A stretch of DNA of 51,829 nt. Source: Corynebacterium canis (GTDB lineage Bacteria; Actinomycetota; Actinomycetes; Mycobacteriales; Mycobacteriaceae). Of this stretch, positions 11,784-20,042 are shown piece by piece. Numbering within the stretch: position 1 is the first letter of the stretch; every line of letters begins with the position of its first letter. The notes under the pieces were generated by a model that ran no database searches, was not told the DNA's origin, and worked only from the letters and a program-made list of their open reading frames with translations. A program made the position numbers and the translations under genes. The DNA lies in NCBI RefSeq assembly GCF_030408595.1, contig NZ_CP047080.1, positions 1 through 51,829 on the forward strand. The letters run 5' to 3'.

Positions 11784-11856
11784 GGGGCATTAGCTCAATT
11801 GGTAGAGCACCTGCTTTGCAAGCAGGAGGTCAGGAGTTCGATTCTCCTATGCTCCA
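11784..11856 (+). tRNA. tRNA-Ala (anticodon TGC)
   Basis: A 73-nt cloverleaf: acceptor GGGGCAT (11784-11790) pairs with ATGCTCC (11849-11855), the anticodon loop TTTGCAA lies in a CCTGC/GCAGG stem and the T arm is normal. It lies 14 nt after tRNA-Ile, so they are probably cotranscribed. Confidence 0.97.
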
Positions 11857-11864
11857 CACGAATA

Positions 11865-11899
11865 ACACCGCCGACCGAATCGAGTCAGCGGTGCTTTTT
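11865..11899 (+). terminator. Terminator after the tRNA pair
   Basis: ACACCGC (11865-11871) pairs with GCGGTG (11888-11893), followed by CTTTTTC. It ends the tRNA-Ile/tRNA-Ala transcript just before the convergent gene at 11902. Confidence 0.7.
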
Positions 11900-11901
11900 C
11901 A

Positions 11902-12465
11902 TTATTTCTCCGAATCCTCTGAATCCTCATCCTCATCGGTGGGGGTTTCCGTGGAATACACCAGCACGGACTCCTCCGAGTCTTCCGATTCGTCGAAATC
12001 ATCAACCCGCGGCGGCGTGACTTCCGGTTCCTCGATCGGGGCGAAGAACCAGTACGCAACGGCAGCCAAAGCCGCCACAATGCCAACGATTACACCGAAT
12101 TTCACGGTCTTTTTCCAGGCGGCCTTGACGCACTTGCAGCACTTCTTCCGCTTGGATTCTGGCTGCACTGGCTGCAACGAGGTTTGGGCTTTTGCAATGA
12201 CCTTCTGCGCGGCCGCTTCGGCGTCCTCAAACGCATCAGACAGGGCGCTATCCAGGCGATTACGGGCTGCGCGGGTTACCGCCCCGGCATCATCAATGAA
12301 CTCCTCAGCGCGTTCGGCGGCGGTGGAGCGAAACTGGTTGGTGGCAGACGCGGCGTCGGCAAGCGCATCGTACGCTTCCACAGCCTTGCGTTGACGGTAA
12401 TCGTTCAACGCGCGAACGCCAGCACGGGTGACCTGGAGAGCGGTCCGAAGCACTGTCGTGTTCAT
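11902..12465 (-). CDS. Membrane-anchored hypothetical protein with acidic tail
   Basis: This 187-residue protein has three parts. Residues 1-110 form a charged, Ala-rich helical, probably coiled-coil region. A Lys/Cys cluster (SKRKKCCKCVKAAWKK) precedes a transmembrane helix at about 122-144, and the last ~40 residues are very acidic and Ser-rich (SEDSEESVLV and DEDEDSEDSEK). The orientation would place the coiled coil in the cytoplasm and the acidic tail outside. The ATG has AAAGGA 6 nt upstream. Corynebacteria often carry a membrane protein of unknown function after the tRNA pair; no function can be assigned here. Confidence 0.75.
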   Translation of the reverse strand: MNTTVLRTALQVTRAGVRALNDYRQRKAVEAYDALADAASATNQFRSTAAERAEEFIDDAGAVTRAARNRLDSALSDAFEDAEAAAQKVIAKAQTSLQPVQPESKRKKCCKCVKAAWKKTVKFGVIVGIVAALAAVAYWFFAPIEEPEVTPPRVDDFDESEDSEESVLVYSTETPTDEDEDSEDSEK

Positions 12466-12537
12466 AGGTGGTCCTTTAATAGAAGTCCGAAATGAATTGG
12501 TTCACACTCAAGCGTAGCGATGTATTGCAGAGTTCAC

Positions 12538-12543
12538 TACGAT
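12538..12543 (+). promoter_or_regulatory. -10 element of leaderless ppiA
   Basis: TACGAT ends 7 nt before the ATG of the cyclophilin gene, and no ribosome-binding site is present. The start codon probably coincides with the transcript start. Confidence 0.5.
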
Positions 12544-12550
12544 AGGCGAC

Positions 12551-13075
12551 ATGACCCTTAAGACAGCTACCGCGATTCTGCACACGAACCGTGGCGACAT
12601 TGTCATCGAACTCTTTGGAAATCACGCCCCAGAAACAGTGGAAAACTTCATTGGTCTGGCACAAGGTACCAAAGAATACCGCACCGCAAACGCCGCAGGT
12701 GAAGCCACTGGTCCATTCTACAATGGTGCAGTATTTCACCGCGTGATCGATGGATTTATGATCCAAGGCGGCGACCCCACCGGTACCGGTCGCGGCGGCC
12801 CCGGCTACATGTTTGGTGATGAATTCCACCCAGAACTCCAATTCAACCGCCCCTACCTGCTGGCAATGGCAAATGCCGGGCCAGGAACAAATGGCTCCCA
12901 GTTCTTCATCACAGTGGCACCGACGCCGCACCTGAACATGCGCCACACCATTTTCGGCGAAGTTGTTGACCAAGCCTCCAAAGACGTAGTAGATCAAATT
13001 GCGCGGACCGCGACCGACCGCATGGACCGGCCCGTGGAACCCGTTGTGATCGAGAGCATCGACATCACCGAATAG
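12551..13075 (+). CDS. ppiA: Peptidyl-prolyl cis-trans isomerase, cyclophilin type
   Basis: Cyclophilins catalyse cis-trans isomerisation of peptide bonds before proline and assist folding in the cytoplasm. The 174-residue product contains the full cyclophilin core: FYNGAVFHRVIDGFMIQGGD around residues 57-76, then MANAGPGTNGSQFFIT and the closing HTIFGEVV. The catalytic Arg of FHRVIDGFMIQGG is present. There is no signal peptide. The gene matches Rv0009 and cg0048 in position between the tRNA block and the rhomboid gene. It has a leaderless-type promoter and a strong terminator after it. Confidence 0.95.
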   Translation: MTLKTATAILHTNRGDIVIELFGNHAPETVENFIGLAQGTKEYRTANAAGEATGPFYNGAVFHRVIDGFMIQGGDPTGTGRGGPGYMFGDEFHPELQFNRPYLLAMANAGPGTNGSQFFITVAPTPHLNMRHTIFGEVVDQASKDVVDQIARTATDRMDRPVEPVVIESIDITE

Positions 13076-13093
13076 GCAAAAAACAAATCCTGT

Positions 13094-13138
13094 AAGGCCC
13101 GTACCTGCATCGTTGCGTGTGTGGTACCGGGCCTTTTT
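13094..13138 (+). terminator. Rho-independent terminator after ppiA
   Basis: AGGCCCGTACC (from 13095) pairs, with one bulged base, with GGTACCGGGCCT (13123-13134), followed by TTTTT. It separates ppiA from the rhomboid gene. Confidence 0.8.
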
Positions 13139-13158
13139 CGCATTGAAAGGTCATGCTG

Positions 13159-13857
13159 ATGACGCAATGGTTGAGCAAAGCGCAGCGCGAAGCTCCCGTG
13201 ACGCTGCTGTTATGCAGCGCAATGATAGCGATCTACCTGGTTACTGCGGTTCAATCACAATCGTTCCTGCACAACATTGAATACAGCTCACTCGCCGAAG
13301 ACTGGGTGCTGTACTACCCGCAAATGCTGGTAGAAAGCTGGGGCTGGGTGCGCGCCATCACCGGTGCCTTTATCCACATTGGGCCGGTGCATTTAGGGCT
13401 TAATACTATAGCGCTTTTTCTATTTGGCAGGGAAGTGGAAAAAGGACTCGGCAGTGTGGCGCTTTTTAACGCCTTCCTTGCCGGTGCCCTCGGATCCTCT
13501 GCCGCCGTGATCTGGTTTGCGCCGGAATCGCCCACAGCGGGCGCATCAGGGGCCGTTTACGCGCTGATGACCCTGTACGTTGTGGTGGCGTTGCGGAGGC
13601 GGCTAGAAATCCGAGGATTGCTTGTACTGATCGTGGTGAACATCCTGTTCACGCTGATGTGGTCCGAGGTGATTTCTGTGTGGGGACACTTCGGAGGGCT
13701 CGCCGTGGGAATCGCACTGGCGATCGTAACTTGGGCCATCCGCCAAAAAGGGGTACTCAATGTGGCCTACATCTTGCTGTGTGCAACCTGTCTGGGTGCC
13801 GTTTTTTGGCGTCTTGGGCTGTTATCCACAACTGCGCCTGTGTTAACAACGTTGTGA
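13159..13857 (+). CDS. Rhomboid family intramembrane serine protease
   Basis: Rhomboids cleave transmembrane substrates inside the lipid bilayer. The protein has about six membrane helices. The catalytic dyad is visible as GASG in the segment SPTAGASGAVYAL (serine) and the histidine in WGHFGGLAVG. The conserved loop-1 helix region HIGPVHLGLNTIALFLFG also matches the family. Two ATGs are possible, 13153 and 13159; the second is used because GAAAGG lies 8 nt before it but only 2 nt before the first. The order ppiA-rhomboid-crgA is conserved in mycobacteria and corynebacteria. The final codons contain a perfect DnaA box (13822-13830), which opens the cluster described below. Confidence 0.9.
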   Translation: MTQWLSKAQREAPVTLLLCSAMIAIYLVTAVQSQSFLHNIEYSSLAEDWVLYYPQMLVESWGWVRAITGAFIHIGPVHLGLNTIALFLFGREVEKGLGSVALFNAFLAGALGSSAAVIWFAPESPTAGASGAVYALMTLYVVVALRRRLEIRGLLVLIVVNILFTLMWSEVISVWGHFGGLAVGIALAIVTWAIRQKGVLNVAYILLCATCLGAVFWRLGLLSTTAPVLTTL

Positions 13858-14299
13858 ATTCCACCGGTGTGAAAAACGGCGGTTTGAGTTGTCCACCGGG
13901 CCGGTGGACAACTTGGCGTTGTGCACAGGCGGTGAAGTTATCCACACACGTTATCCACATTGTGGATAATTACATGGGTGTAGTTTTTCATCTTCGTAAG
14001 CACGGACGTTCGATGGCCTAGGGTAAACGGTCGGTGAGCAGCGAAATATTCGCTGGTTTGACCAGTTGGGGATAAGTAGTGCACAGAGTTATCCACAGCC
14101 TGTGGATACTGTGGACAAGTGTAAAACCAGATTTTGGTAGTGCGCGATCCACAGTGTTGTTCACAGCCTGTGGATAACTTTTCCCACAGGGGTGTGTGCA
14201 ACGTTATCCACAAATCACCTGTGTGTAAGCCTGTAAAACTGTGGATAACTAGTTTTCTACACAGGGGCTAGTGCGGGTGTTTGTGCAGCTTGTGAATAA
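13822..14299. promoter_or_regulatory. Dense DnaA-box cluster outside oriC
   Basis: Eight perfect TTATCCACA boxes lie in about 430 bp: plus strand at 13822, 13938, 13951, 14089 and 14204; minus strand at 13961, 14169 and 14240. TTATTCACA at 14291-14299 (minus) and near-matches at 14101-14109, 14110-14118 and 14157-14165 add to these. Boxes at 13951 and 13961 form a back-to-back pair separated by one base. oriC itself has only three perfect copies. No gene overlaps the cluster except the end of the rhomboid ORF. It could titrate DnaA, act as a reactivation site or serve as an auxiliary origin. Binding is inferred from consensus; the role is unknown. Confidence 0.8.
13887..13913. repeat. 27-bp perfect palindrome inside the DnaA-box cluster
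   Basis: Arms AGTTGTCCACCGG (13887-13899) and CCGGTGGACAACT (13901-13913) flank a single central G. It starts 30 nt after the rhomboid stop and has no T run. It may be a terminator hairpin or a protein-binding site; the half-site GTTGTCCAC resembles a diverged DnaA box. Confidence 0.7.
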
Positions 14300-14416
14300 C
14301 CTGTGAGTTTTGAAGCAAACCGGCGGTAAGCGGGGGTCACTAGTGTTCGAGCCGCTTCGAACATGTGTATTCCGGTGCGGTGTTGGGTCCGTGGCGGTGG
14401 CTGCGGGGGTGAGTTT

Positions 14417-14578
14417 CTAGTCGACGGTCTTCTTTGCGTAGTTTTCCGCCTCGGCAGCAAGTTCGCCTTCTAGAATGTCTGCTACATCTGTCTGGAGCGT
14501 GTATTTGGTACCGGTTCTGTGGTTCACAGCCCAATCCTCAACCACTGGAAAACGGGGGACTAAGGCAAGTTGTGGAAG
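14417..14578 (-). pseudogene. 3' remnant of an unidentified gene
   Basis: On the minus strand, 53 sense codons run from an in-frame TGA (14579-14581) to a TAG at 14417-14419. The translation looks like real protein, with segments VVEDWAVNHRTGTKYTL and ILEGELAAEAENYAKK near the end. There is no ATG and no ribosome-binding site; an internal GTG could give at most 42 residues. The sequence upstream is the crgA terminator, so the 5' part is missing. It is best read as the C-terminal stub of a decayed gene. The family is not recognised. Confidence 0.45.
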
Positions 14579-14600
14579 TCACGTTCGAAGGCTAGGCAGC

Positions 14601-14627
14601 AAAAAGCCGCCACGTTTCCGTGACGGC
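14601..14627 (-). terminator. Rho-independent terminator after crgA
   Basis: Read on the minus strand, GCCGTCACG pairs with CGTGGCGGC across a short loop, followed by TTTTT. It closes the minus-strand crgA transcript. Confidence 0.75.
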
Positions 14628-14649
14628 CTATACAAAAACTGGAGGCGGC

Positions 14650-14919
14650 TTAGCGCCAACCCATGGTCATAAGGAGACCCACGATCATGAGGGCAAAGCC
14701 GATGGCGTAGTTCCACGGGCCAAGTTCCATCATGAACGGGATGTGCGGGCTGGCGAGGTAGTACACCACCATGTACAGCAGGCCCGCAGCGATCAGGGTG
14801 AACATGAGGATCTTGTACCACAGCGGCGTGCTGCTGCTGTTGATTTTTACCGGGGTGCGGTTGGCGGATGCACCCGAGGAGATCGGGGTAGAGCTAGGGG
14901 AGACCTTTGATTTAGGCAA
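14650..14919 (-). CDS. crgA: Cell division protein CrgA
   Basis: CrgA is a small membrane protein of the actinobacterial divisome that interacts with FtsZ, FtsQ and peptidoglycan synthases. The 89-residue product starts with TTG (read as Met), [12 protein letters not shown], with GGAAGG 10 nt upstream. Two transmembrane helices are visible at about residues 37-58 and 68-87, separated by the short conserved loop [16 protein letters not shown]. Length and layout match the family. The frame remains open further upstream but without a usable start. It lies downstream of pknB and upstream of a terminator. Confidence 0.93.
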   Translation of the reverse strand: MPKSKVSPSSTPISSGASANRTPVKINSSSTPLWYKILMFTLIAAGLLYMVVYYLASPHIPFMMELGPWNYAIGFALMIVGLLMTMGWR

Positions 14920-15032
14920 CTTGAGTGCACCTTCCAAAAATATAGAACTACAGTTGCTGCGGCGGCGGCATGGTAGTGCCAACGACCGCGGGTACTCCCC
15001 AACAACTTAGCAGGGAGTACCCGAAGTGGAAA

Positions 15033-17063
15033 TTAGTTGCCTCCAAGGAGGTTAAAGATAAACACACCAACTGTGACTTTCCCGTTCTTTGGCAACGGTG
15101 TTCCAGGTGCCGGCGATTGATGCGCAATCTTGCCTTGATCAATCAAAGAGTTTGTATCCACACGTTCCTGCGTCAAGTTGCTGTCAGGGCCTTCCCAGCC
15201 GGCGGCGCGCAGCGCACCGATAGCTTGCCCGACATTCATGCCAACGAGGTTAGGTGTGGTCAATGCGCGGCCATTAGAAACCTGAACCGTCAGCTCCGCG
15301 CCCTTGGAGGTTTGCGTGCCCTCTTGTTCACCGGCGGGGCCGGTCACCGAGATCACGGTGCCTTCCGGCTCGGAGGAATCAATGTATTCCACGTGCGGAA
15401 TGAACTCCATCGACGTGAGGTTGCTTTCCGCCGTTGCCCACCGGCTACCGGAAATAACGGGAATGCGAACCATTGCAATGCCCGTGGATACGGTCACGGT
15501 GATGGTCGTGCCCTTGGTCACCTGAGACCCAGCCGAAGGGGACATCTCAACGATCTCACCTTCAGGCACGGAATCCGAGGGCGCCTCCTTGATGGTGTCG
15601 TCAAGTTTCAGATCAGCCTTTTCCAGGATCTTTTTCGCCTCGTCCGCCTTTTTCCCAGTGACATCCGGCACCTCGGTGACCTCCTTGCCGGAGGACACAA
15701 ACAACACAACCTCGCTGCCCTGGGTAACTTGCGTCCCGGCATCGGGATCAGTGCTAATCACGCTGCCGCGGGGTACTTCCGGATCGGTCTTTGTCTCTAC
15801 GGAAACCTTAAAGCCAGCCTCTTCCAAGCGTTTCACAGCCGCGGCTTCGCTGATGCCGCTCACGCGTGGAATAGAAACCTTATTGCTCGCGCTAATTCCG
15901 CTACCGGTGACGTAGTCATATGCAAACACACCCGCAACGCCCAATACGATCACCGTGACTATGGAAGCCAGCCACATGATCCAAGCCTTGCTTCGCTTGG
16001 CGGGTTCTTCGCTTTCCGCAGCCGTCGGCGCAAGGTGTTGCGTCGGCGCGCTCGCCATTAATGCCTGTTCCTCAGGCAGCATCACCGGAGGAATCTCTCC
16101 GGGCTGCGGCGTAATGCTCAGGTCCGGCGGCGTCCCGATGGTAGTCGGCGCACCCGCCATCACCGGATTCATGGGAAGTGCACTGGTTAAATGCGCCTGC
16201 GCGGCGCGGGCCACCGCATTGCGGCTCACCCGTGAAAAGTCTTCCGCCAATTCCATGGCGGTTTGATAGCGATCGGCCGGGTTCTTCGCCATTGCTGTAA
16301 GTGCGACGGCGTTGACGTTCGTGGCCATTGTCGGCGACAACCCGGGGATAAATTCCGAAGGCGGCGGCGCGGTATCCTGCACGTGCTGATATGCCACCGC
16401 GAAGGCGGTTTCCCCTTCGAAGGGCGGCCGCCCAGCAACGATCTCGTAAAACACACAGCCAAGCGAGTAAATGTCGGACCGCGGGTCCGTGTTTTTGCCA
16501 CGCGCCTGCTCTGGGGAAAGGTACTGCGCCGTGCCGATCACCGTTGCGGTTTGGGTCATCGCGGAACTGGCGTCCGTAAACGCCCGAGCGATGCCAAAGT
16601 CCATCACCTTCACCGCACCGGTGTTCGTAATCATGATGTTTGCCGGCTTGATATCGCGGTGCACAATCCCGGCTTCGTGGGAAACGGCCAACGCTTCGCA
16701 CACTGGGACGAGCACTTTCGCGGCGTCGGCAGGCGCGAGCGGACCGTCTTCGATGACGATGTCGCGCAACGTCCGCCCGTGCACAAGCTCCATAACAATA
16801 TAGGGAACGGCCGTGCCTTGGATCTCGGTTTCGCCGGTATCGTAGATGGACACGATCGCGGGGTGGTTCAGCCGGCCGGAGTTTTGCGCCTCCCTCCGGA
16901 AGCGCTCCTTAAACGTGGTATCGCGCGCCAGTTCGAGCCGCATCATTTTTACGGCTACGGGTCGGCCTAGCAGCGTGTCGGTTGCGGCATACACGTCAGA
17001 CATGCCGCCGCTACCGATAATGCTACCGAGCTCGTAGCGGTTCGAAAGTAGTTGCGCACTCAC
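15033..17063 (-). CDS. pknB: Serine/threonine protein kinase PknB (PASTA kinase)
   Basis: PknB senses peptidoglycan or lipid II and phosphorylates proteins controlling cell growth and division. The 676-residue protein has a kinase domain with GSGGMSDVY near 17-25, the ATP-binding Lys39, HRDIKPAN at 135-142, DFG at 155-157 and an activation loop with Thr171 and Thr173. A transmembrane helix spans about 361-384. Four PASTA repeats (about 396-665) lie outside the cell, each beginning with variants of VPDVTGK. The gene overlaps the pknA stop by 4 nt, so kinase levels are coupled. Dephosphorylation would be by Ppp from the same operon. Confidence 0.96.
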   Translation of the reverse strand: MSAQLLSNRYELGSIIGSGGMSDVYAATDTLLGRPVAVKMMRLELARDTTFKERFRREAQNSGRLNHPAIVSIYDTGETEIQGTAVPYIVMELVHGRTLRDIVIEDGPLAPADAAKVLVPVCEALAVSHEAGIVHRDIKPANIMITNTGAVKVMDFGIARAFTDASSAMTQTATVIGTAQYLSPEQARGKNTDPRSDIYSLGCVFYEIVAGRPPFEGETAFAVAYQHVQDTAPPPSEFIPGLSPTMATNVNAVALTAMAKNPADRYQTAMELAEDFSRVSRNAVARAAQAHLTSALPMNPVMAGAPTTIGTPPDLSITPQPGEIPPVMLPEEQALMASAPTQHLAPTAAESEEPAKRSKAWIMWLASIVTVIVLGVAGVFAYDYVTGSGISASNKVSIPRVSGISEAAAVKRLEEAGFKVSVETKTDPEVPRGSVISTDPDAGTQVTQGSEVVLFVSSGKEVTEVPDVTGKKADEAKKILEKADLKLDDTIKEAPSDSVPEGEIVEMSPSAGSQVTKGTTITVTVSTGIAMVRIPVISGSRWATAESNLTSMEFIPHVEYIDSSEPEGTVISVTGPAGEQEGTQTSKGAELTVQVSNGRALTTPNLVGMNVGQAIGALRAAGWEGPDSNLTQERVDTNSLIDQGKIAHQSPAPGTPLPKNGKVTVGVFIFNLLGGN

Positions 17064-18598
17064 TGCTCACTCTCCTCGGGCTCTCCGGTCGAAGGTGGGC
17101 TGGGCGCCACGCTCGTCGGCGGAACTTCCACGGTGGTCGGTGTTTGCGTCGGAAGGAATGGGATTGCCGTCGGGAACGGGAACGTGTTCGCGTTTGTAGG
17201 TGTAATCTGCGGCTGCGTCTGAATCGGCTGCTGCGATTGTTGTGGCACGATCGGCGTGGACTGATCCGGCTGCGTGTTCGGTAATTGCTGGGTTGGCACC
17301 TCTTCGGAAACATCCTCCGAAGAGGAAGAAGACGAACGCGAGGTCTGCGTAGAGCTCGGCGTAGTCGTCGGGTTAGAGCCGCCGTTCATCAGGCTTAACA
17401 GCAGCCAAATGCCCACGGCGCCGATCGCCAAAACCAATACCGCAAGCAATGCGTAAATGCTGTTATTGCTATTGCTCGATTGGTCGTACGCGGGGCGCTG
17501 CCCGGCACGTCGGGGGGCGTTCGGACCAGCCCCAACGGGCATGCGCTGGCCGTTTTGATCCGAGCCACCTGGCGGCATGTGGCGCTGCGGCAATTGGCGC
17601 TGCTGCATATTCGTAGGATGCTGCGGCGGCACCTGCGGCCCCTGGATGGGGCGCTGAGACATCACGGCGGTGCCCTGCATACCGGTCGGCGGCCGCTGGA
17701 TCTGCGTCTTTATGTTCGCGTTGTTCGTGCGCGGCTCCGGCAAGAGCGGGCGGTTACCCTTCCGCACCGCCGCGATCGCCTCCGCTAGGGCCTTGCCGTC
17801 CTGGTAGCGGCGTTCCGGATCCTTACGCAGGGATACCCCGATAAGGTCGCGCGTGGGTTGGGAGATCCTTTCGGGCAGCGGGCGCGGCTGTTGGTTAATG
17901 TGTGCGATGGCCACGGACACGGAGGAATCCCCGGCAAAGGGCCGCCGCCCGGCGAGCATTTCATAGCCGACTACGCCCAAGGAATACACGTCCGTAGCTG
18001 CGGTGACTTGCTTACCCTGGGCCTGTTCCGGGGACACGTATTGGGCGGTACCAACCACCATGCCGGTGCGCGTCAACGGCACAGCTTCCGCGGCCTTGGC
18101 AATGCCAAAGTCGGCGATCTTGACGGTGCCGTCTTCGGCGATCAGCAGGTTGCCCGGCTTCATATCGCGGTGCACCATGCCCATGCTGTGGATAATGGCC
18201 AGGCCATTGGCGGCTTGTTCGAGGATGTCCAGAGTCTCTGATTCGTTAATGCTGGTTTCCTGCAGCAGGCGTTCCGCGAGGGTTTCGCCGCGCACGTATT
18301 CCATGGCGATAAAGCAGAACGTGTTTCCAGAAGGGTCCGGCAACTCACGGTAATCAAACGTACGTACAACGTTGGGCGAGTCGATGCCTTCCGAAGCCTG
18401 CGCTTCATTGCGGAACCGGCTCAAAAACTCAGCGTTGTCTGCAAACTCTGGGCGAAGGACTTTCACCGCAACTTCTTCATTGGTGCGCGTGTCCGTGGCC
18501 AGCCACACGGTGGACATGCCACCGTGTCCGATGACGCGCTGCAGTGCGTAGTCTTCTCCGATAAGCTCTTGCAAACGCACTTGGGAATCAGTACTCAT
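17060..18598 (-). CDS. pknA: Serine/threonine protein kinase PknA
   Basis: PknA regulates cell shape and division in mycolata, partly by phosphorylating PknB and division proteins. The kinase domain shows GHGGMSTVW near 24-32, Lys46, HRDMKPGN at 143-150 and DFG at 163-165. A Pro/Gln/Arg-rich linker leads to a transmembrane helix at about 380-403. The last ~105 residues are an external Ser/Thr/Pro/Gln-rich tail with no PASTA repeat. It follows pbpA by 7 nt and overlaps pknB by 4 nt. Length (512) is slightly above the usual owing to the low-complexity linker and tail. Confidence 0.95.
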   Translation of the reverse strand: MSTDSQVRLQELIGEDYALQRVIGHGGMSTVWLATDTRTNEEVAVKVLRPEFADNAEFLSRFRNEAQASEGIDSPNVVRTFDYRELPDPSGNTFCFIAMEYVRGETLAERLLQETSINESETLDILEQAANGLAIIHSMGMVHRDMKPGNLLIAEDGTVKIADFGIAKAAEAVPLTRTGMVVGTAQYVSPEQAQGKQVTAATDVYSLGVVGYEMLAGRRPFAGDSSVSVAIAHINQQPRPLPERISQPTRDLIGVSLRKDPERRYQDGKALAEAIAAVRKGNRPLLPEPRTNNANIKTQIQRPPTGMQGTAVMSQRPIQGPQVPPQHPTNMQQRQLPQRHMPPGGSDQNGQRMPVGAGPNAPRRAGQRPAYDQSSNSNNSIYALLAVLVLAIGAVGIWLLLSLMNGGSNPTTTPSSTQTSRSSSSSSEDVSEEVPTQQLPNTQPDQSTPIVPQQSQQPIQTQPQITPTNANTFPFPTAIPFLPTQTPTTVEVPPTSVAPSPPSTGEPEESEQ

Positions 18599-18605
18599 GT
18601 TTCAC

Positions 18606-20042
18606 CTATTGCCTTTGCGCTGCATTAAGAACGGCATGGCCGATCGGTGCAGCAACCGAGCCGCCAGTGGCAGCCTGACCACGGTCGCCACCATTCTTTA
18701 CGACGACCGCGACGGCAACGTCAGCATCTGGGTTAAACGCAATGTACCACGCATGGGGATTAGAGTTACGTGAATCCTCGCCGTGTTCAGCGGTACCCGT
18801 CTTGGACGCCAAATGGTTCGTCCCGCCCGGCATGGCACGCTCCGAAGAGCGCATCATCTCCGTCAGCTGCGCGGCAATCTCCGGGGTAATCGCCTGGTTC
18901 AGCTCCTTCGACTTGGTCGTGCGCAACTCACTCAGGTCGGACCTCAGGATACGCTTCACCACATACGGCTGCATACGCTTGCCGCCATTGGCCACCGTGG
19001 CAGCCACGACCGCGTTTTGCAGCACCGACATGCTGATGTCACGCTGACCGATCGAGGATTGGCCGCGCGCCGCGTCGTCGGAAAGATCGCCGATGCGTCC
19101 CTTTTCCATGGGCAGGCCGAAATCGTAGCTTTCCTCAAGACCGAACGCCTGCGCCGTAGACGTCAAAGCCTCCGCCCCAATATCGATGCCCATTTCCACG
19201 AACGCCGTATTGCAGGATTTAGCAAAGGCGTCGATCAACGTCGTGGTGCCGCCCGAGCCGCACGATTGGCCGCCGTAGTTTTCCAGCGTGGTGTTCGTGT
19301 TCGGCAAAGTGATTTCGGACGCCGCGGTCACCTGGCTATCCGGCGTGTACTTGCCCTGCAGCGCGGCCGCCGTCGTGATCACCTTAAAGGTCGAGCCTGG
19401 CGGCAAGGTCTCCTGGGTAGCGTGGTTCAAAAGCGGCGATTCAGGATCCTGCGTCAGCTGCGCCCACGTGTTTTCCGCCGTAGCGGGATCCACGATTGGT
19501 GCCGGGTCGTAGCTCGGAGTGGCGGCCATGGTCAGGATTTCACCGGTGCTTGGACGCAGCGCCACCACGGCGCCAAGGTAGTTACGGCTTGCCAGCTCGT
19601 TGTAAGCCACATCCTGCATATTGGGGTCGATGGTCAGCTCCACGCTCGCGCCGCTGGCCTCCTTGCCCGTAATGGCGTCCCACCACCGCGTGGAAAGCAG
19701 CGAAGGGTCGGTCCCATTCAAGATGTCGTTATAGCTTTTCTCGATGCCGGAGGCACCGTACACATCGGAGATATACCCTTCCACCGGGCCATATGCGATC
19801 GGATTGGTCACATATTCGCGGTGGTAGAAGCCCTCATCATCCTTATTGGAACGGGCTAGCACCATGCCGCCCGCCGAAATCTGGCCGCGGGGCGTGGACT
19901 TTAATTCCAGGAATTGCCGGCGGTTATAGGAGTTGTGGGCATATTTTTCGTCGTTGAAGATTTGGACCCACGTGAGATTAGCCAGCAAGATCACGATAAG
20001 GACCAGAGAGAATACTGCGGCATTACGAATCGACTTATTCAT
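18606..20042 (-). CDS. pbpA: Penicillin-binding protein PbpA, transpeptidase
   Basis: A class B-type transpeptidase that cross-links peptidoglycan, working with the SEDS glycosyltransferase RodA encoded just upstream. The 478-residue protein has an N-terminal membrane anchor at about 8-28. The active-site motifs are STFK (Ser217 nucleophile, Lys220), SCN at 276-278 and KTG at 414-416, correctly spaced. Its ATG shares one base with the rodA stop (TAATG), so the two are translated in step. It is followed by pknA after 7 nt. The first ~110 residues form the non-penicillin-binding domain. Confidence 0.95.
   Translation of the reverse strand: MNKSIRNAAVFSLVLIVILLANLTWVQIFNDEKYAHNSYNRRQFLELKSTPRGQISAGGMVLARSNKDDEGFYHREYVTNPIAYGPVEGYISDVYGASGIEKSYNDILNGTDPSLLSTRWWDAITGKEASGASVELTIDPNMQDVAYNELASRNYLGAVVALRPSTGEILTMAATPSYDPAPIVDPATAENTWAQLTQDPESPLLNHATQETLPPGSTFKVITTAAALQGKYTPDSQVTAASEITLPNTNTTLENYGGQSCGSGGTTTLIDAFAKSCNTAFVEMGIDIGAEALTSTAQAFGLEESYDFGLPMEKGRIGDLSDDAARGQSSIGQRDISMSVLQNAVVAATVANGGKRMQPYVVKRILRSDLSELRTTKSKELNQAITPEIAAQLTEMMRSSERAMPGGTNHLASKTGTAEHGEDSRNSNPHAWYIAFNPDADVAVAVVVKNGGDRGQAATGGSVAAPIGHAVLNAAQRQ

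Noticed and set aside
13153..13158. ATG 13153 as the rhomboid start
   Set aside because: Only 2 nt from GAAAGG, too close for a ribosome-binding site; 13159 has 8 nt spacing.
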